Source of the DNA: DATMYQ01 sp035560935
Lineage (GTDB): Bacteria; Bacillota; Negativicutes; Sporomusales; Sporomusaceae
DNA: 13,320 nucleotides
Assembly: GCA_035560935.1 (NCBI GenBank)
Contig: DATMYQ010000037.1
Span: 1 to 13,320 of the forward strand
Direction of reading: 5' to 3'
A program made the position numbers and the translations under genes. Position 1 is the stretch's first letter, and each line of letters opens with the position of its first letter. Positions 7,284-13,320 of this stretch are shown here, one piece after another. Below the pieces are notes generated by a model. The model was not told where the DNA came from, ran no database searches, and saw nothing but the letters and a program-made list of their open reading frames with translations.

Positions 7284-8465
7284 ATGAGAGAAGTTGTGAT
7301 CGCGGGAGCGCTGCGTACGGCCATTGGCAGCTTTAATGGTGCGTTGCGTTCGTTTGGCGCCACAGAGCTGGGAGCAAAAGCAATCGCGGCGGTACTGGAG
7401 CAGACAGGAGTGGATCCGGCCTGCGTCGATGAAGTGATTTTTGGTAATGTGCTGCAAGCGGGACTGGGACAGAATCCGGCCCGGCAGGCGGCGATTCAGG
7501 CCGGAATTCCGGTAGAAGTGCCATCGTATACCATTAACAAAGTTTGCGGTTCCGGACTAAAAACGGTTAATCTGGCGGCGCAGGCGATACGCTGCGGCGA
7601 CGCGGATGTGGTTGTGGCCGGTGGCATGGAAAGCATGAGCAATGCGCCGTACGTTTTGGACAGCAAAGCCCGCTGGGGTTATCGCATGGGAAATTCACAG
7701 GTCGTCGACGTGATGATCCGCGACGGACTGTGGTGCGCTTTTAACGATTACCACATGGGAATCACGGCCGAAAATGTAGCGGAGCGTTATGGCATTACCC
7801 GGGAAATGCAGGATCAACTGGCGTTTGAATCGCAGGAAAAAGCGGCCCGGGCCATTGCGTCCGGAGCTTTCCGTCAGGAGATCATCCCGGTTTCCGTCAA
7901 AGGAAAACAGAGTGATACGGTGTTCGATACCGATGAGTATCCGAAAGCCAATACCAGTCTGGATTCTCTCCGCGGCCTGAAGACAGCCTTTAAAAAAGAA
8001 GGCAGCGTGACGGCGGGCAATGCATCCGGAATTAACGACGGCGCGGCGGCTGTGCTGATCATGTCGACGGACAAGGCAAAACAGTTGGGAATTAAGCCAT
8101 TGGCAAAAATCATCGGCTATGGTGCCGGTGGGGTTGACCCCGCTGTCATGGGTATGGGGCCGGTTCCGGCAACACGTCAGGCTTTGCTCAGGGCGGGACT
8201 GCGGGTCGACGATCTGGACCTGATTGAAGCCAATGAAGCGTTTGCGGCCCAGTTTCTGGCGGTGGGCAAGGAACTTGGCTTTGATCAAGACCGGGTCAAT
8301 GTCAACGGCGGTGCGATTGCCCTGGGACATCCGGTCGGCGCCAGCGGCGCCCGGATTCTGGTCACTTTGCTGCATGCGCTGGAGCAGCGGGGGGCAAAAC
8401 GGGGATTGGCAACCCTCTGCATCGGCGGTGGTCAGGGAGTGGCCACCGTGGTGGAACGATTATAG
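7284..8465 (+). CDS. atoB: Acetyl-CoA C-acetyltransferase (thiolase) AtoB
   Basis: This 393-residue cytoplasmic thiolase cleaves acetoacetyl-CoA with CoA to two acetyl-CoA, or condenses them in reverse. The catalytic residues are present: Cys88 in NKVCGSG, His349 in GGAIALGHPVGASGA and Cys379 in LCIGGGQG. The length and these positions agree with biosynthetic/degradative acetoacetyl-CoA thiolases such as E. coli AtoB. The second ATG of the pair at 7281/7284 is chosen: it gives MREVVIAGALRTAIGSF, aligning with the family start, with gaagggag at 8-base spacing. A GTG at 7266 would add MKGVLM. It is the last gene of the operon, 27 bases after atoE and 37 bases before the terminator stem. AtoDA makes its substrate. 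A broader beta-ketothiolase range cannot be excluded. Confidence 0.95.
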   Translation: MREVVIAGALRTAIGSFNGALRSFGATELGAKAIAAVLEQTGVDPACVDEVIFGNVLQAGLGQNPARQAAIQAGIPVEVPSYTINKVCGSGLKTVNLAAQAIRCGDADVVVAGGMESMSNAPYVLDSKARWGYRMGNSQVVDVMIRDGLWCAFNDYHMGITAENVAERYGITREMQDQLAFESQEKAARAIASGAFRQEIIPVSVKGKQSDTVFDTDEYPKANTSLDSLRGLKTAFKKEGSVTAGNASGINDGAAAVLIMSTDKAKQLGIKPLAKIIGYGAGGVDPAVMGMGPVPATRQALLRAGLRVDDLDLIEANEAFAAQFLAVGKELGFDQDRVNVNGGAIALGHPVGASGARILVTLLHALEQRGAKRGLATLCIGGGQGVATVVERL

Positions 8466-8502
8466 ACCTCCGGTGCATTTACGGTCTGGTTCATTAAAAA
8501 AT

Positions 8503-8549
8503 AAGTCGCGATGAAACGGTGCATTGCCCGTTTCTCGCGGCTTGTTTTT
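8503..8549 (+). terminator. Terminator of the atoDAEB operon
   Basis: A 16-bp stem with one bulged T and one G-U pair (aagtcgcgatgaaacgg at 8503-8519 against 8528-8543) is followed by g and five T. An A-run at 8495-8501 precedes it. Confidence 0.85.
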
Positions 8550-8596
8550 AATTTCAGATGCTGGTTGAGATAGGCGACGACGCCGGTTAATGGATA

Positions 8597-8623
8597 TTGA
8601 ATTTCGTTATAATGATGTATAAT
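8597..8623 (+). promoter_or_regulatory. Possible sigma-A promoter for the secreted-protein gene
   Basis: TTGAAT (8597-8602) and a perfect TATAAT (8618-8623) are separated by 15 bases, slightly short. A second TATAAT at 8608-8613 lies 10 bases upstream, so two overlapping -10 elements are possible. The predicted start near 8630 leaves a leader of about 50 bases. I see nothing else in the rest of the gap after the ato terminator. Confidence 0.5.
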
Positions 8624-8635
8624 GGAAGCGATCAA

Positions 8636-8658
8636 CGGCTCAAACGCTTGGAGAGCCG
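8636..8658 (+). other. Small stem-loop in the leader of the secreted-protein gene
   Basis: cggctc (8636-8641) pairs with gagccg (8653-8658) around an 11-base loop. It would sit at the very 5' end of the predicted mRNA, 10 bases before the ribosome site, as 5'-stabilising hairpins do. A 6-bp stem can occur by chance. Confidence 0.3.
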
Positions 8659-8682
8659 GAAGGCGAGAAGGGAGCTGAAAAG

Positions 8683-9237
8683 ATGAACATAAGGAAAAAA
8701 TGGGTAACCGGTAACTTGCTGATGAAGGTGATATTCTGTTTGCTGGCCGGCAGCATACTGGCGTTTCCGGGAGCAGCGTTGGCCGGGAGCGTGCCCGGTC
8801 CCATGACGCAGCAGGATTTTGGCGTGGGAGCGCTTCAGCTGGCCGCTGATTTCAATTCACTGGCAGGACGTTTTGATCCGCCTTTAGTGCAGGTAAAACG
8901 TGTTTTGTGGGGAGCGGACGGGAGATACCATGTTACCTGGCAAAATGATTTTGTTGAAATCTCGGCCATTGAACTGCCGGAAGCGTTGCCGGTCAGCCGG
9001 GTTCGCGTCAGCAGCAGCCAATACCCCACTCCGCGCAATGTCCGGGTGGGTGATACTGTGGAAGATGTGGAACGGGCGTACGGACCGCCACATATGATGA
9101 GGACCATTGGCGATGAACAGCGACTGGTCTACAACCGGGAAGGCGGCCCCAATCCCTACATTAACAGCCTGGTGTTTTTCATCGATGCGGACGGAAAAAT
9201 AACCGGCATTGCATTATTCGACGCTACGGCGGAGTGA
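8683..9237 (+). CDS. Small secreted protein of unknown function
   Basis: This 184-residue protein has a clear Sec signal peptide: basic start MNIRKKW, a hydrophobic core at about 15-30, and a likely signal peptidase I site after Ala34 (ALA-GS). There is no lipobox cysteine, so it should be soluble outside the membrane. The mature part contains VRVGDTVEDVERAYGPPH with a following RLVYN strand, then a short beta region NSLVFFIDADGKITGIALFD. This resembles the 'G-D/S-x-x-x-x-V-x-x-x-x-G-x-P' motif of SmpA/BamE-like and BLIP-like small domains, a comparison of pattern, not a firm family assignment. The ribosome site aagggag is 8 bases upstream. It has its own promoter and shares a bidirectional terminator with the convergent hypD. 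I cannot name a function. Confidence 0.85.
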   Translation: MNIRKKWVTGNLLMKVIFCLLAGSILAFPGAALAGSVPGPMTQQDFGVGALQLAADFNSLAGRFDPPLVQVKRVLWGADGRYHVTWQNDFVEISAIELPEALPVSRVRVSSSQYPTPRNVRVGDTVEDVERAYGPPHMMRTIGDEQRLVYNREGGPNPYINSLVFFIDADGKITGIALFDATAE

Positions 9238-9287
9238 CCCTGGCGCCGTTGTTTTGGCGTTTGCCGGTTACGGTAAAGAAAGGGAAT

Positions 9288-9329
9288 AAAAAGCAGAGGC
9301 CTCCCGACGGATGGGTGCCTCTGCTTTTT
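9288..9329. terminator. Bidirectional terminator between convergent genes
   Basis: A perfect 13-bp inverted repeat (aaaaagcagaggc at 9288-9300 against 9317-9329) with a 16-base loop ends in five T on each strand. It can stop both the secreted-protein transcript and the hyp operon. The rest of the 129-base gap between the two stop codons shows no gene. Confidence 0.9.
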
Positions 9330-9366
9330 GATCATGCGCAGCAGAAAAAGGCAGGGTAGAACGGAG

Positions 9367-11742
9367 TCAACTGCCGAAACTTTGCTCCGTCCGTTCGATG
9401 ATTTCATCCTGCAATTCACGGCTCAGATTGTGAAAATGGTCGCTGTAGCCGGCAACACGGACGATCAGGTCTTTGTATTCTTCCGGGTGCTGCTGCGCGT
9501 CCAGCAGCGTCTGGCGATCGATGACGTTGAACTGGACATGATGGCCGTCCAGGCTGAAATAGGAGCGGATCAGATTGGCCATGTTGTCCAGGCCCTGCTC
9601 GCCGGCCACCACTGCCGGCGTGAATTTCTGATTCAACAGCGTGCCGCCGGTCATCAAATGGTCCATTTTCGCAGCGGATTTGATGACCGCCGTGGGGCCC
9701 AGACGGTCGGCGCCTTTGTCCGGAGATATCCCTTCGGATACCGGTTTGCCGCGACGGCGTCCATTGGGGCTGGCGCCCATCACTGAACCGAAATATACAT
9801 GGCAGGTGGTGGGCAGCATGTCAATTCGATATTGGCCGCCCTTGGTGTTGGGCCGGCCGGTTACTTCGTCGTGGAAGGCCCGGAAGGCTTCCTGCATCCG
9901 CTGGTCGGCAACATCGTCATCGTTGCCGTAGCGGGGGCTTTTTTCCCGGACGGCGTGGTAAATTTCCTCATAACCGTTAAAGTTGGCGTCCAGCGCCTGA
10001 ATCAGCTCGGACAGGGTAAAGTGCTGACGCTCATAGACGTTGTGGCGAATGGCGGCCAGGCTGTCGGCCAGCGTACCGATGCCAACGCCCTGGATGTAGT
10101 TGGTATTGTAACGGGCGCCGCCGGCGTTGTAGTCGCGGCCTTTTTGAATACAGTCATCGATAACGATCGAGAAGAACGGCACCGGCATATGATGAGCGTA
10201 GATCTGCTCGATCACATTGTTGCCCTGGACTTTGACATCGACGAAATAGCGAAGCTGGCAGCGGAAAGCGGCAAAAAACTCTTCATAAGAGGCAAAGTCT
10301 TCGGGTTGGCCGGTTTGCGGCCCTAACTGCCGGCCGCTGATTTTGTCAAAGCCGTTGTTCAATGTCAGTTCCAGGATCTTCGGCAGATTCAGATAACCGG
10401 TCAGGATATAGGCTTCTTTGCCGAAGGCGCCGGTTTCCACGCAGCCGCTGGCGCCGCCCTGACGGGCATCAGCCAGGGTTTTACCGGCGTTCAGCAGTTC
10501 CTGGACGATGGCTTCCGTGTTGTAGAACGCCGGTTGTCCCCAGCCCTTGCGGGAGATGGCGCAGGCCTTTTTTAGAAAGTGCAGCGGTGTTTTCCGGCTG
10601 ATCTGGACGTTGGAACTGGGCTGTAATAGCCGCATGCTGTCCATCGTTTCCAGGATCAGATAGGAGACGGCGTTGACGCCGTCGGTGCCGTCGGCGGTGA
10701 TGCCGCCGGTATTGAGATTGACAAAGTCTGTGTAGGTGCCGCTTTCTTTCAGGGTGATACCGACTTTGGGCGGGGCCGGCTGATTATTGAACTTCACCCA
10801 GAAGCATTGCAGCAGCTCCAGAGCACTTTCGCGGGTCAGACGTCCCGCGGCCAGATCCTGTTGGTAAAAAGGATGGAGGTGCTGGTCCAGACGTCCGGGG
10901 CTTAACGCATCCCAGGGGTTCAGTTCAATGGTGACACCCAGATGCAAAAACCAGTACATTTGCAGCGCCTGATGAAAGGTTTGGGGGGCGTGGGCCGGTA
11001 CCACGTCGCAATTGGCGGCGATTTGCAGCAATTCGGCTTTGCGGGCGGGATCGGTTGCCGCAGCAGCCAGTTCCCGGGCCCGCTCGGCATAACGGCGCCC
11101 CAGCGTGATGATGGCATCGCAGCAGACGGACATGGCTTCTAATTCCAGACGCTTTTCATACGCCTGCGGGTCCCGCAGGGTGTCCAGGTCCGCCAAGGCA
11201 GCAGTGATGTCAGCTTTGAAATCCAGGAAACCTTTTTGGTATATCTTGCCGTCGGCGACCGAATGGCCGGGGCCGCGTTGTTCCATAAATTCGGTAAAGA
11301 TACCGCTTTCGTAACAGGACCGCCATTCCGGCGTCATTCGGCCCAAAATCCGCTGACGCAGGGAACGGTTCTGCCAGTAGGGGATAATTTCCTTTTCCTG
11401 TACCTGGCGGGCGTTGTCCGTGACCCGGAAGAAAATTTTGTCACGCTGATCCATCACCGTGAGATCTTCCATGGTGTGGCAGCACAGTTCGGGAAAAGAC
11501 GGAGACCACTGAGGCTGTTCGGCTTTTTCGCCGACGATCAGTTCGCCATCCCCCAGCCAAAGTTTTTTGTTTTCCAACAGATGTTGAAATATCAGTGCTC
11601 GCAATAGCGGGGTCTCCACCGTGCCGGCATAGCGGCGGCAGGCGGCAGTGATCAGTTCCGCCCGTTCTGTGGACAGGTGGGGAATGGCGGCGAGACTTTC
11701 TTCCCGGAGTTTTTGTACCCGGGGGCTGAGGCGGTGTTCCAT
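9367..11742 (-). CDS. hypD: Glycyl radical enzyme, trans-4-hydroxy-L-proline dehydratase HypD
   Basis: This 791-residue cytoplasmic glycyl radical enzyme dehydrates trans-4-hydroxy-L-proline to (S)-1-pyrroline-5-carboxylate. Thiyl Cys434 and acid/base Glu436 lie in SGCVETG, and radical Gly765 in RVAGYSDHF. Residues I remember as lining the C. difficile HypD active site are at the same numbers: Phe152, His160, Asp278, Ser334, Phe340 and Thr645. Long stretches also match my memory of that enzyme (KLREES, CCHTMEDL, NNQPAPPKVGITLKES, GWGQPAFYNTEAIVQEL). The ATG at 11742 is chosen because GGAGG lies 7 bases before it and the N-terminus then aligns; the open frame runs on to 11997 but only inside hypE. 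The gene lies 34 bases after hypE. Choline lyase (GCVE motif but different pocket), glycerol dehydratase and pyruvate formate-lyase (adjacent Cys-Cys) are less likely. Closely related, uncharacterised dehydratases remain possible. Confidence 0.9.
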   Translation of the reverse strand: MEHRLSPRVQKLREESLAAIPHLSTERAELITAACRRYAGTVETPLLRALIFQHLLENKKLWLGDGELIVGEKAEQPQWSPSFPELCCHTMEDLTVMDQRDKIFFRVTDNARQVQEKEIIPYWQNRSLRQRILGRMTPEWRSCYESGIFTEFMEQRGPGHSVADGKIYQKGFLDFKADITAALADLDTLRDPQAYEKRLELEAMSVCCDAIITLGRRYAERARELAAAATDPARKAELLQIAANCDVVPAHAPQTFHQALQMYWFLHLGVTIELNPWDALSPGRLDQHLHPFYQQDLAAGRLTRESALELLQCFWVKFNNQPAPPKVGITLKESGTYTDFVNLNTGGITADGTDGVNAVSYLILETMDSMRLLQPSSNVQISRKTPLHFLKKACAISRKGWGQPAFYNTEAIVQELLNAGKTLADARQGGASGCVETGAFGKEAYILTGYLNLPKILELTLNNGFDKISGRQLGPQTGQPEDFASYEEFFAAFRCQLRYFVDVKVQGNNVIEQIYAHHMPVPFFSIVIDDCIQKGRDYNAGGARYNTNYIQGVGIGTLADSLAAIRHNVYERQHFTLSELIQALDANFNGYEEIYHAVREKSPRYGNDDDVADQRMQEAFRAFHDEVTGRPNTKGGQYRIDMLPTTCHVYFGSVMGASPNGRRRGKPVSEGISPDKGADRLGPTAVIKSAAKMDHLMTGGTLLNQKFTPAVVAGEQGLDNMANLIRSYFSLDGHHVQFNVIDRQTLLDAQQHPEEYKDLIVRVAGYSDHFHNLSRELQDEIIERTEQSFGS

Positions 11743-11749
11743 ACTGTTT

Positions 11750-11754
11750 CCTCC
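11750..11754 (-). promoter_or_regulatory. Shine-Dalgarno site deciding the hypD start
   Basis: On the minus strand GGAGG precedes the ATG at 11742 by 7 bases. The next ATG upstream (11760) has no such site, so the start at 11742 is preferred. Confidence 0.85.
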
Positions 11755-11776
11755 GTTCATTTTGAGTTTCACAAGA

Positions 11777-12688
11777 TTACCCGCCAATGTGCGTGCTAAA
11801 GCCGGCGGCGGTAAAGCGGCAACTGATGGTGTCGAGACGTTCCGGAGACGGTGCCGCCAAGGCTTCGCGGCTAGTGGTCCGGCCCAGCCGTTGGTATTTG
11901 CTGGCGCCGGTGGTGTGGTAGGGTAACAGGTGCAGCTGGCGGGGCGACAGCGGCGACAACCGGGCGATGAATGCTTCGATTGTGGCGTCGTCGGCATTGA
12001 CGCCTTCGATCAGCGGCAACCGCAGGGCGATGGTCGCGCCGGCAGCCGCCAGTTTTTTTAAGTTATCCAGTATTAGTGTGTTGTCCTGGCCGGTATAATG
12101 GCGATGCGGCTCCGGATCGGGATGTTTGACATCGTACAGGAACAAATCGGTCCAGGGCAACAGGCGTTCGAAGACGCTAAACGGCACATGACCGCAGGTG
12201 TCCATCGCCACATGCAATCCCTGTTCCTTACAGGCGCGAGTCAGCTGTTCCAGCGGGCCGGGCTGGCACAAAGCTTCACCGCCGGAAAAAGTGACACCGC
12301 CGCCGGACTCTTCGTAGAACATCCGGTCTTTAAGGATTTCCTGCAGTAACTTGTCCGGTGTGAAACGAGTGTGGCCGGCCAGCGTCCGGGCGCCCTGCCA
12401 ACAGCGCTCCACGCAGCGGCCACAGGCGATGCATTGTTGCCGATCCTGCCGCATTTCATTGGCGCTGGCCTGGATCGCCCCCGTGGGGCAGACTTCGAGG
12501 CAACGCCGGCAGCCGCCGCACTTTTCTTCGTCAAACAATAGCTCGGGTGTGAATTGCTGGCTTTCCGGATTGTGGCACCACCGGCAGCGAAGCGGACAGC
12601 CTTTGAAAAAAATGGTGGTGCGGATGCCGGGTCCGTCATGGAGACAAAAACGCTGGAGATTAAAAATCACCGGTGCGGAATCGTTCAT
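11777..12688 (-). CDS. hypE: Glycyl radical enzyme activase (radical SAM) HypE
   Basis: This 303-residue radical-SAM enzyme uses a [4Fe-4S] cluster and S-adenosylmethionine to make the glycyl radical on HypD. The radical-SAM cysteines are Cys31, Cys35 and Cys38 (GCPLRCRWCHNPE). A ferredoxin-like insert with two further cluster motifs follows: Cys57/60/63/67 and Cys86/89/92/96. This insert is usual in activases of dehydratase-type glycyl radical enzymes and absent from the short PflA. The SAM-contact GGE motif is at 136-138 (FSGGEALCQP), and DTCGHVP follows. The start codon overlaps the regulator's stop (ATGA, 12685-12688), with GGGAG 5 bases upstream, so translation is coupled. Partner specificity comes from its position directly before hypD. 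Confidence 0.92.
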   Translation of the reverse strand: MNDSAPVIFNLQRFCLHDGPGIRTTIFFKGCPLRCRWCHNPESQQFTPELLFDEEKCGGCRRCLEVCPTGAIQASANEMRQDRQQCIACGRCVERCWQGARTLAGHTRFTPDKLLQEILKDRMFYEESGGGVTFSGGEALCQPGPLEQLTRACKEQGLHVAMDTCGHVPFSVFERLLPWTDLFLYDVKHPDPEPHRHYTGQDNTLILDNLKKLAAAGATIALRLPLIEGVNADDATIEAFIARLSPLSPRQLHLLPYHTTGASKYQRLGRTTSREALAAPSPERLDTISCRFTAAGFSTHIGG

Positions 12689-13254
12689 GCCGGCTCCCGA
12701 AATGGATTGGGAATGCTGACCACCAGTATCCGCACCATTTTGTTGGTGTAGTTGACCCAGTTGTGGGGCTGGGTGGACTCAAAATGGGCGGAATCACCGG
12801 GATACAGCTCCTGCTGTTCCTTGTCGATGAACAGGGTCAGCGTTCCTTCCAATACATAAATGAATTCTTCCCCTTCGTGAGGATAAGAAGAAATGACTTC
12901 GTTGCTGTTGATCGGCACCAGTTCCAACAAACGGGGTAACAACAGCTTGGGAGCGGCGTGATCCGTCAGATGATAATGGATGAAATGCCCCTGGTCCACT
13001 TGACTGACGGTTTTTTCATAACTGCGCAGAATCAAACGGCGATAGTTAGGCTGTGTGCTGCTGAAAAAATGAGAAAAATCCACTCCCAGCACCCGGGCGA
13101 CATTGGCCAGGGAATCGGTGGCGATATCGGTAAGGCCCCGTTCCAACTGGGACAAATAGCCGATGGACAACCCAGCTTGCTGGCTGAGATCCTTCAGGGT
13201 CATTTTGTTTTTCCGGCGGACTTCTTTGATTTTTTGGCCAAGTGGTTTGGACAT
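12685..13254 (-). CDS. XRE-family transcriptional regulator with C-terminal cupin
   Basis: This 189-residue DNA-binding protein probably controls the hyp operon in response to a small molecule. Residues 8-62 form an XRE helix-turn-helix (IKEVRRKNKMTLKDLSQQAG, then SIGYLSQLERG). Residues about 108-181 form a cupin_2 barrel, with likely metal or ligand residues His126, Glu130 and His164 (PHEGEEF, QPHNW) and the turn LEGTLTLFID. The ATG at 13254 has GAGGAGG 5 bases upstream. It is first in an operon with hypE (4-base overlap) and hypD. Regulators of this build, such as PuuR-like proteins, are often repressors of the genes they sit with; the effector here, perhaps hydroxyproline or pyrroline-5-carboxylate, is inference. 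A role as activator is equally open. Confidence 0.88.
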   Translation of the reverse strand: MSKPLGQKIKEVRRKNKMTLKDLSQQAGLSIGYLSQLERGLTDIATDSLANVARVLGVDFSHFFSSTQPNYRRLILRSYEKTVSQVDQGHFIHYHLTDHAAPKLLLPRLLELVPINSNEVISSYPHEGEEFIYVLEGTLTLFIDKEQQELYPGDSAHFESTQPHNWVNYTNKMVRILVVSIPNPFREPA

Positions 13255-13274
13255 AGTAGCCTCCTCTGCTTTGT

Positions 13275-13289
13275 AGCAGGGACCCTGCT
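13275..13289 (-). promoter_or_regulatory. Palindrome upstream of the regulator, candidate operator
   Basis: agcaggg and ccctgct are perfect inverted arms around a single central base, 20 bases before the regulator's start codon and just upstream of its ribosome site. The 7+1+7 spacing suits a dimeric XRE protein. I see no convincing -35/-10 pair in the 66 bases available on this strand, so the promoter may lie near or beyond the window edge. Confidence 0.4.
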
Positions 13290-13320
13290 CAATGTGAATG
13301 ATTGTTTATGAGTGTAAGTA

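Noticed and set aside
9328..10326. Plus-strand open frames of 152 and 175 residues
   Set aside because: Both are antisense to hypD, whose catalytic motifs are intact across the region. No independent ribosome site or family motif supports them.
9367..11742. Alternative calls for the glycyl radical enzyme: pyruvate formate-lyase, choline TMA-lyase, B12-independent glycerol/propanediol dehydratase
   Set aside because: There is a single active cysteine in GCVE, not the Cys-Cys of pyruvate formate-lyase. Sequence and residue positions match HypD more closely, and no microcompartment or aldehyde dehydrogenase genes accompany it.
11743..11997. N-terminal extension of hypD
   Set aside because: The open frame continues upstream, but this part lies inside hypE in another frame, has no ribosome site, and goes beyond the start seen in HypD relatives.
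1..13320. tRNA, rRNA, insertion sequence or attachment-site signatures
   Set aside because: I found no cloverleaf, rRNA-like conserved stretch, transposase motif or flanking direct/inverted repeats that would support one.

Overview
This window looks like a chromosomal segment of an anaerobic bacterium, probably of the Bacillota. The clues are purine-rich Shine-Dalgarno sequences (GAGGAGG, GGAGG), roughly 50-55% GC by eye, an oxygen-sensitive glycyl radical enzyme close to the clostridial trans-4-hydroxy-L-proline dehydratase, and short-chain acyl-CoA metabolism. A sigma-54 system and close similarity of the ato genes to the enterobacterial set would fit a Negativicutes-like host, but this placement is inference.

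Layout. (1) 42-923: an unrecognised Ser/Thr/Asn-rich protein ending in eight serines and NYWV, closed by a strong terminator at 949-991. (2) 1151-8465: a complete acetoacetate/short-chain fatty acid island in the order atoS-atoC-atoD-atoA-atoE-atoB. AtoS is a membrane histidine kinase and AtoC its sigma-54 activator. A terminator after atoC is followed within 5 bp by a -24/-12 promoter (4518-4532). About 90-155 bp upstream of that promoter lie two identical copies of the half-palindrome cgcaaaaaaatgcg, a good candidate for the AtoC binding sites. The structural genes then encode a CoA-transferase (AtoDA), a permease (AtoE) and a thiolase (AtoB), and the operon ends at a hairpin at 8503-8549. 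(3) 8683-9237: a small secreted protein of unknown function with its own sigma-A-type promoter. (4) 9367-13254, minus strand: a three-gene operon of XRE/cupin regulator, radical-SAM activase (HypE) and glycyl radical dehydratase (HypD). A bidirectional terminator (9288-9329) separates it from the convergent secreted-protein gene.

How they work together. In the ato island, AtoS probably senses acetoacetate or a similar signal and phosphorylates AtoC, which drives sigma-54 transcription of atoDAEB. AtoE imports the acid, AtoDA activates it to the CoA ester, and AtoB cleaves acetoacetyl-CoA to two acetyl-CoA. In the hyp operon, HypE installs the glycyl radical on HypD. HypD dehydrates trans-4-hydroxy-L-proline to pyrroline-5-carboxylate, and a P5C reductase, not encoded here, would finish the conversion to proline. 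The cupin regulator probably senses a small molecule and controls its own operon.

I see no strong evidence for a wholly new system. The best leads are the sigma-54 control region of ato, the hypDE operon with a built-in XRE/cupin regulator and no adjacent proC, and the two unknown proteins. Comparisons to E. coli Ato proteins and C. difficile HypD are from memory of those sequences, not from a search.
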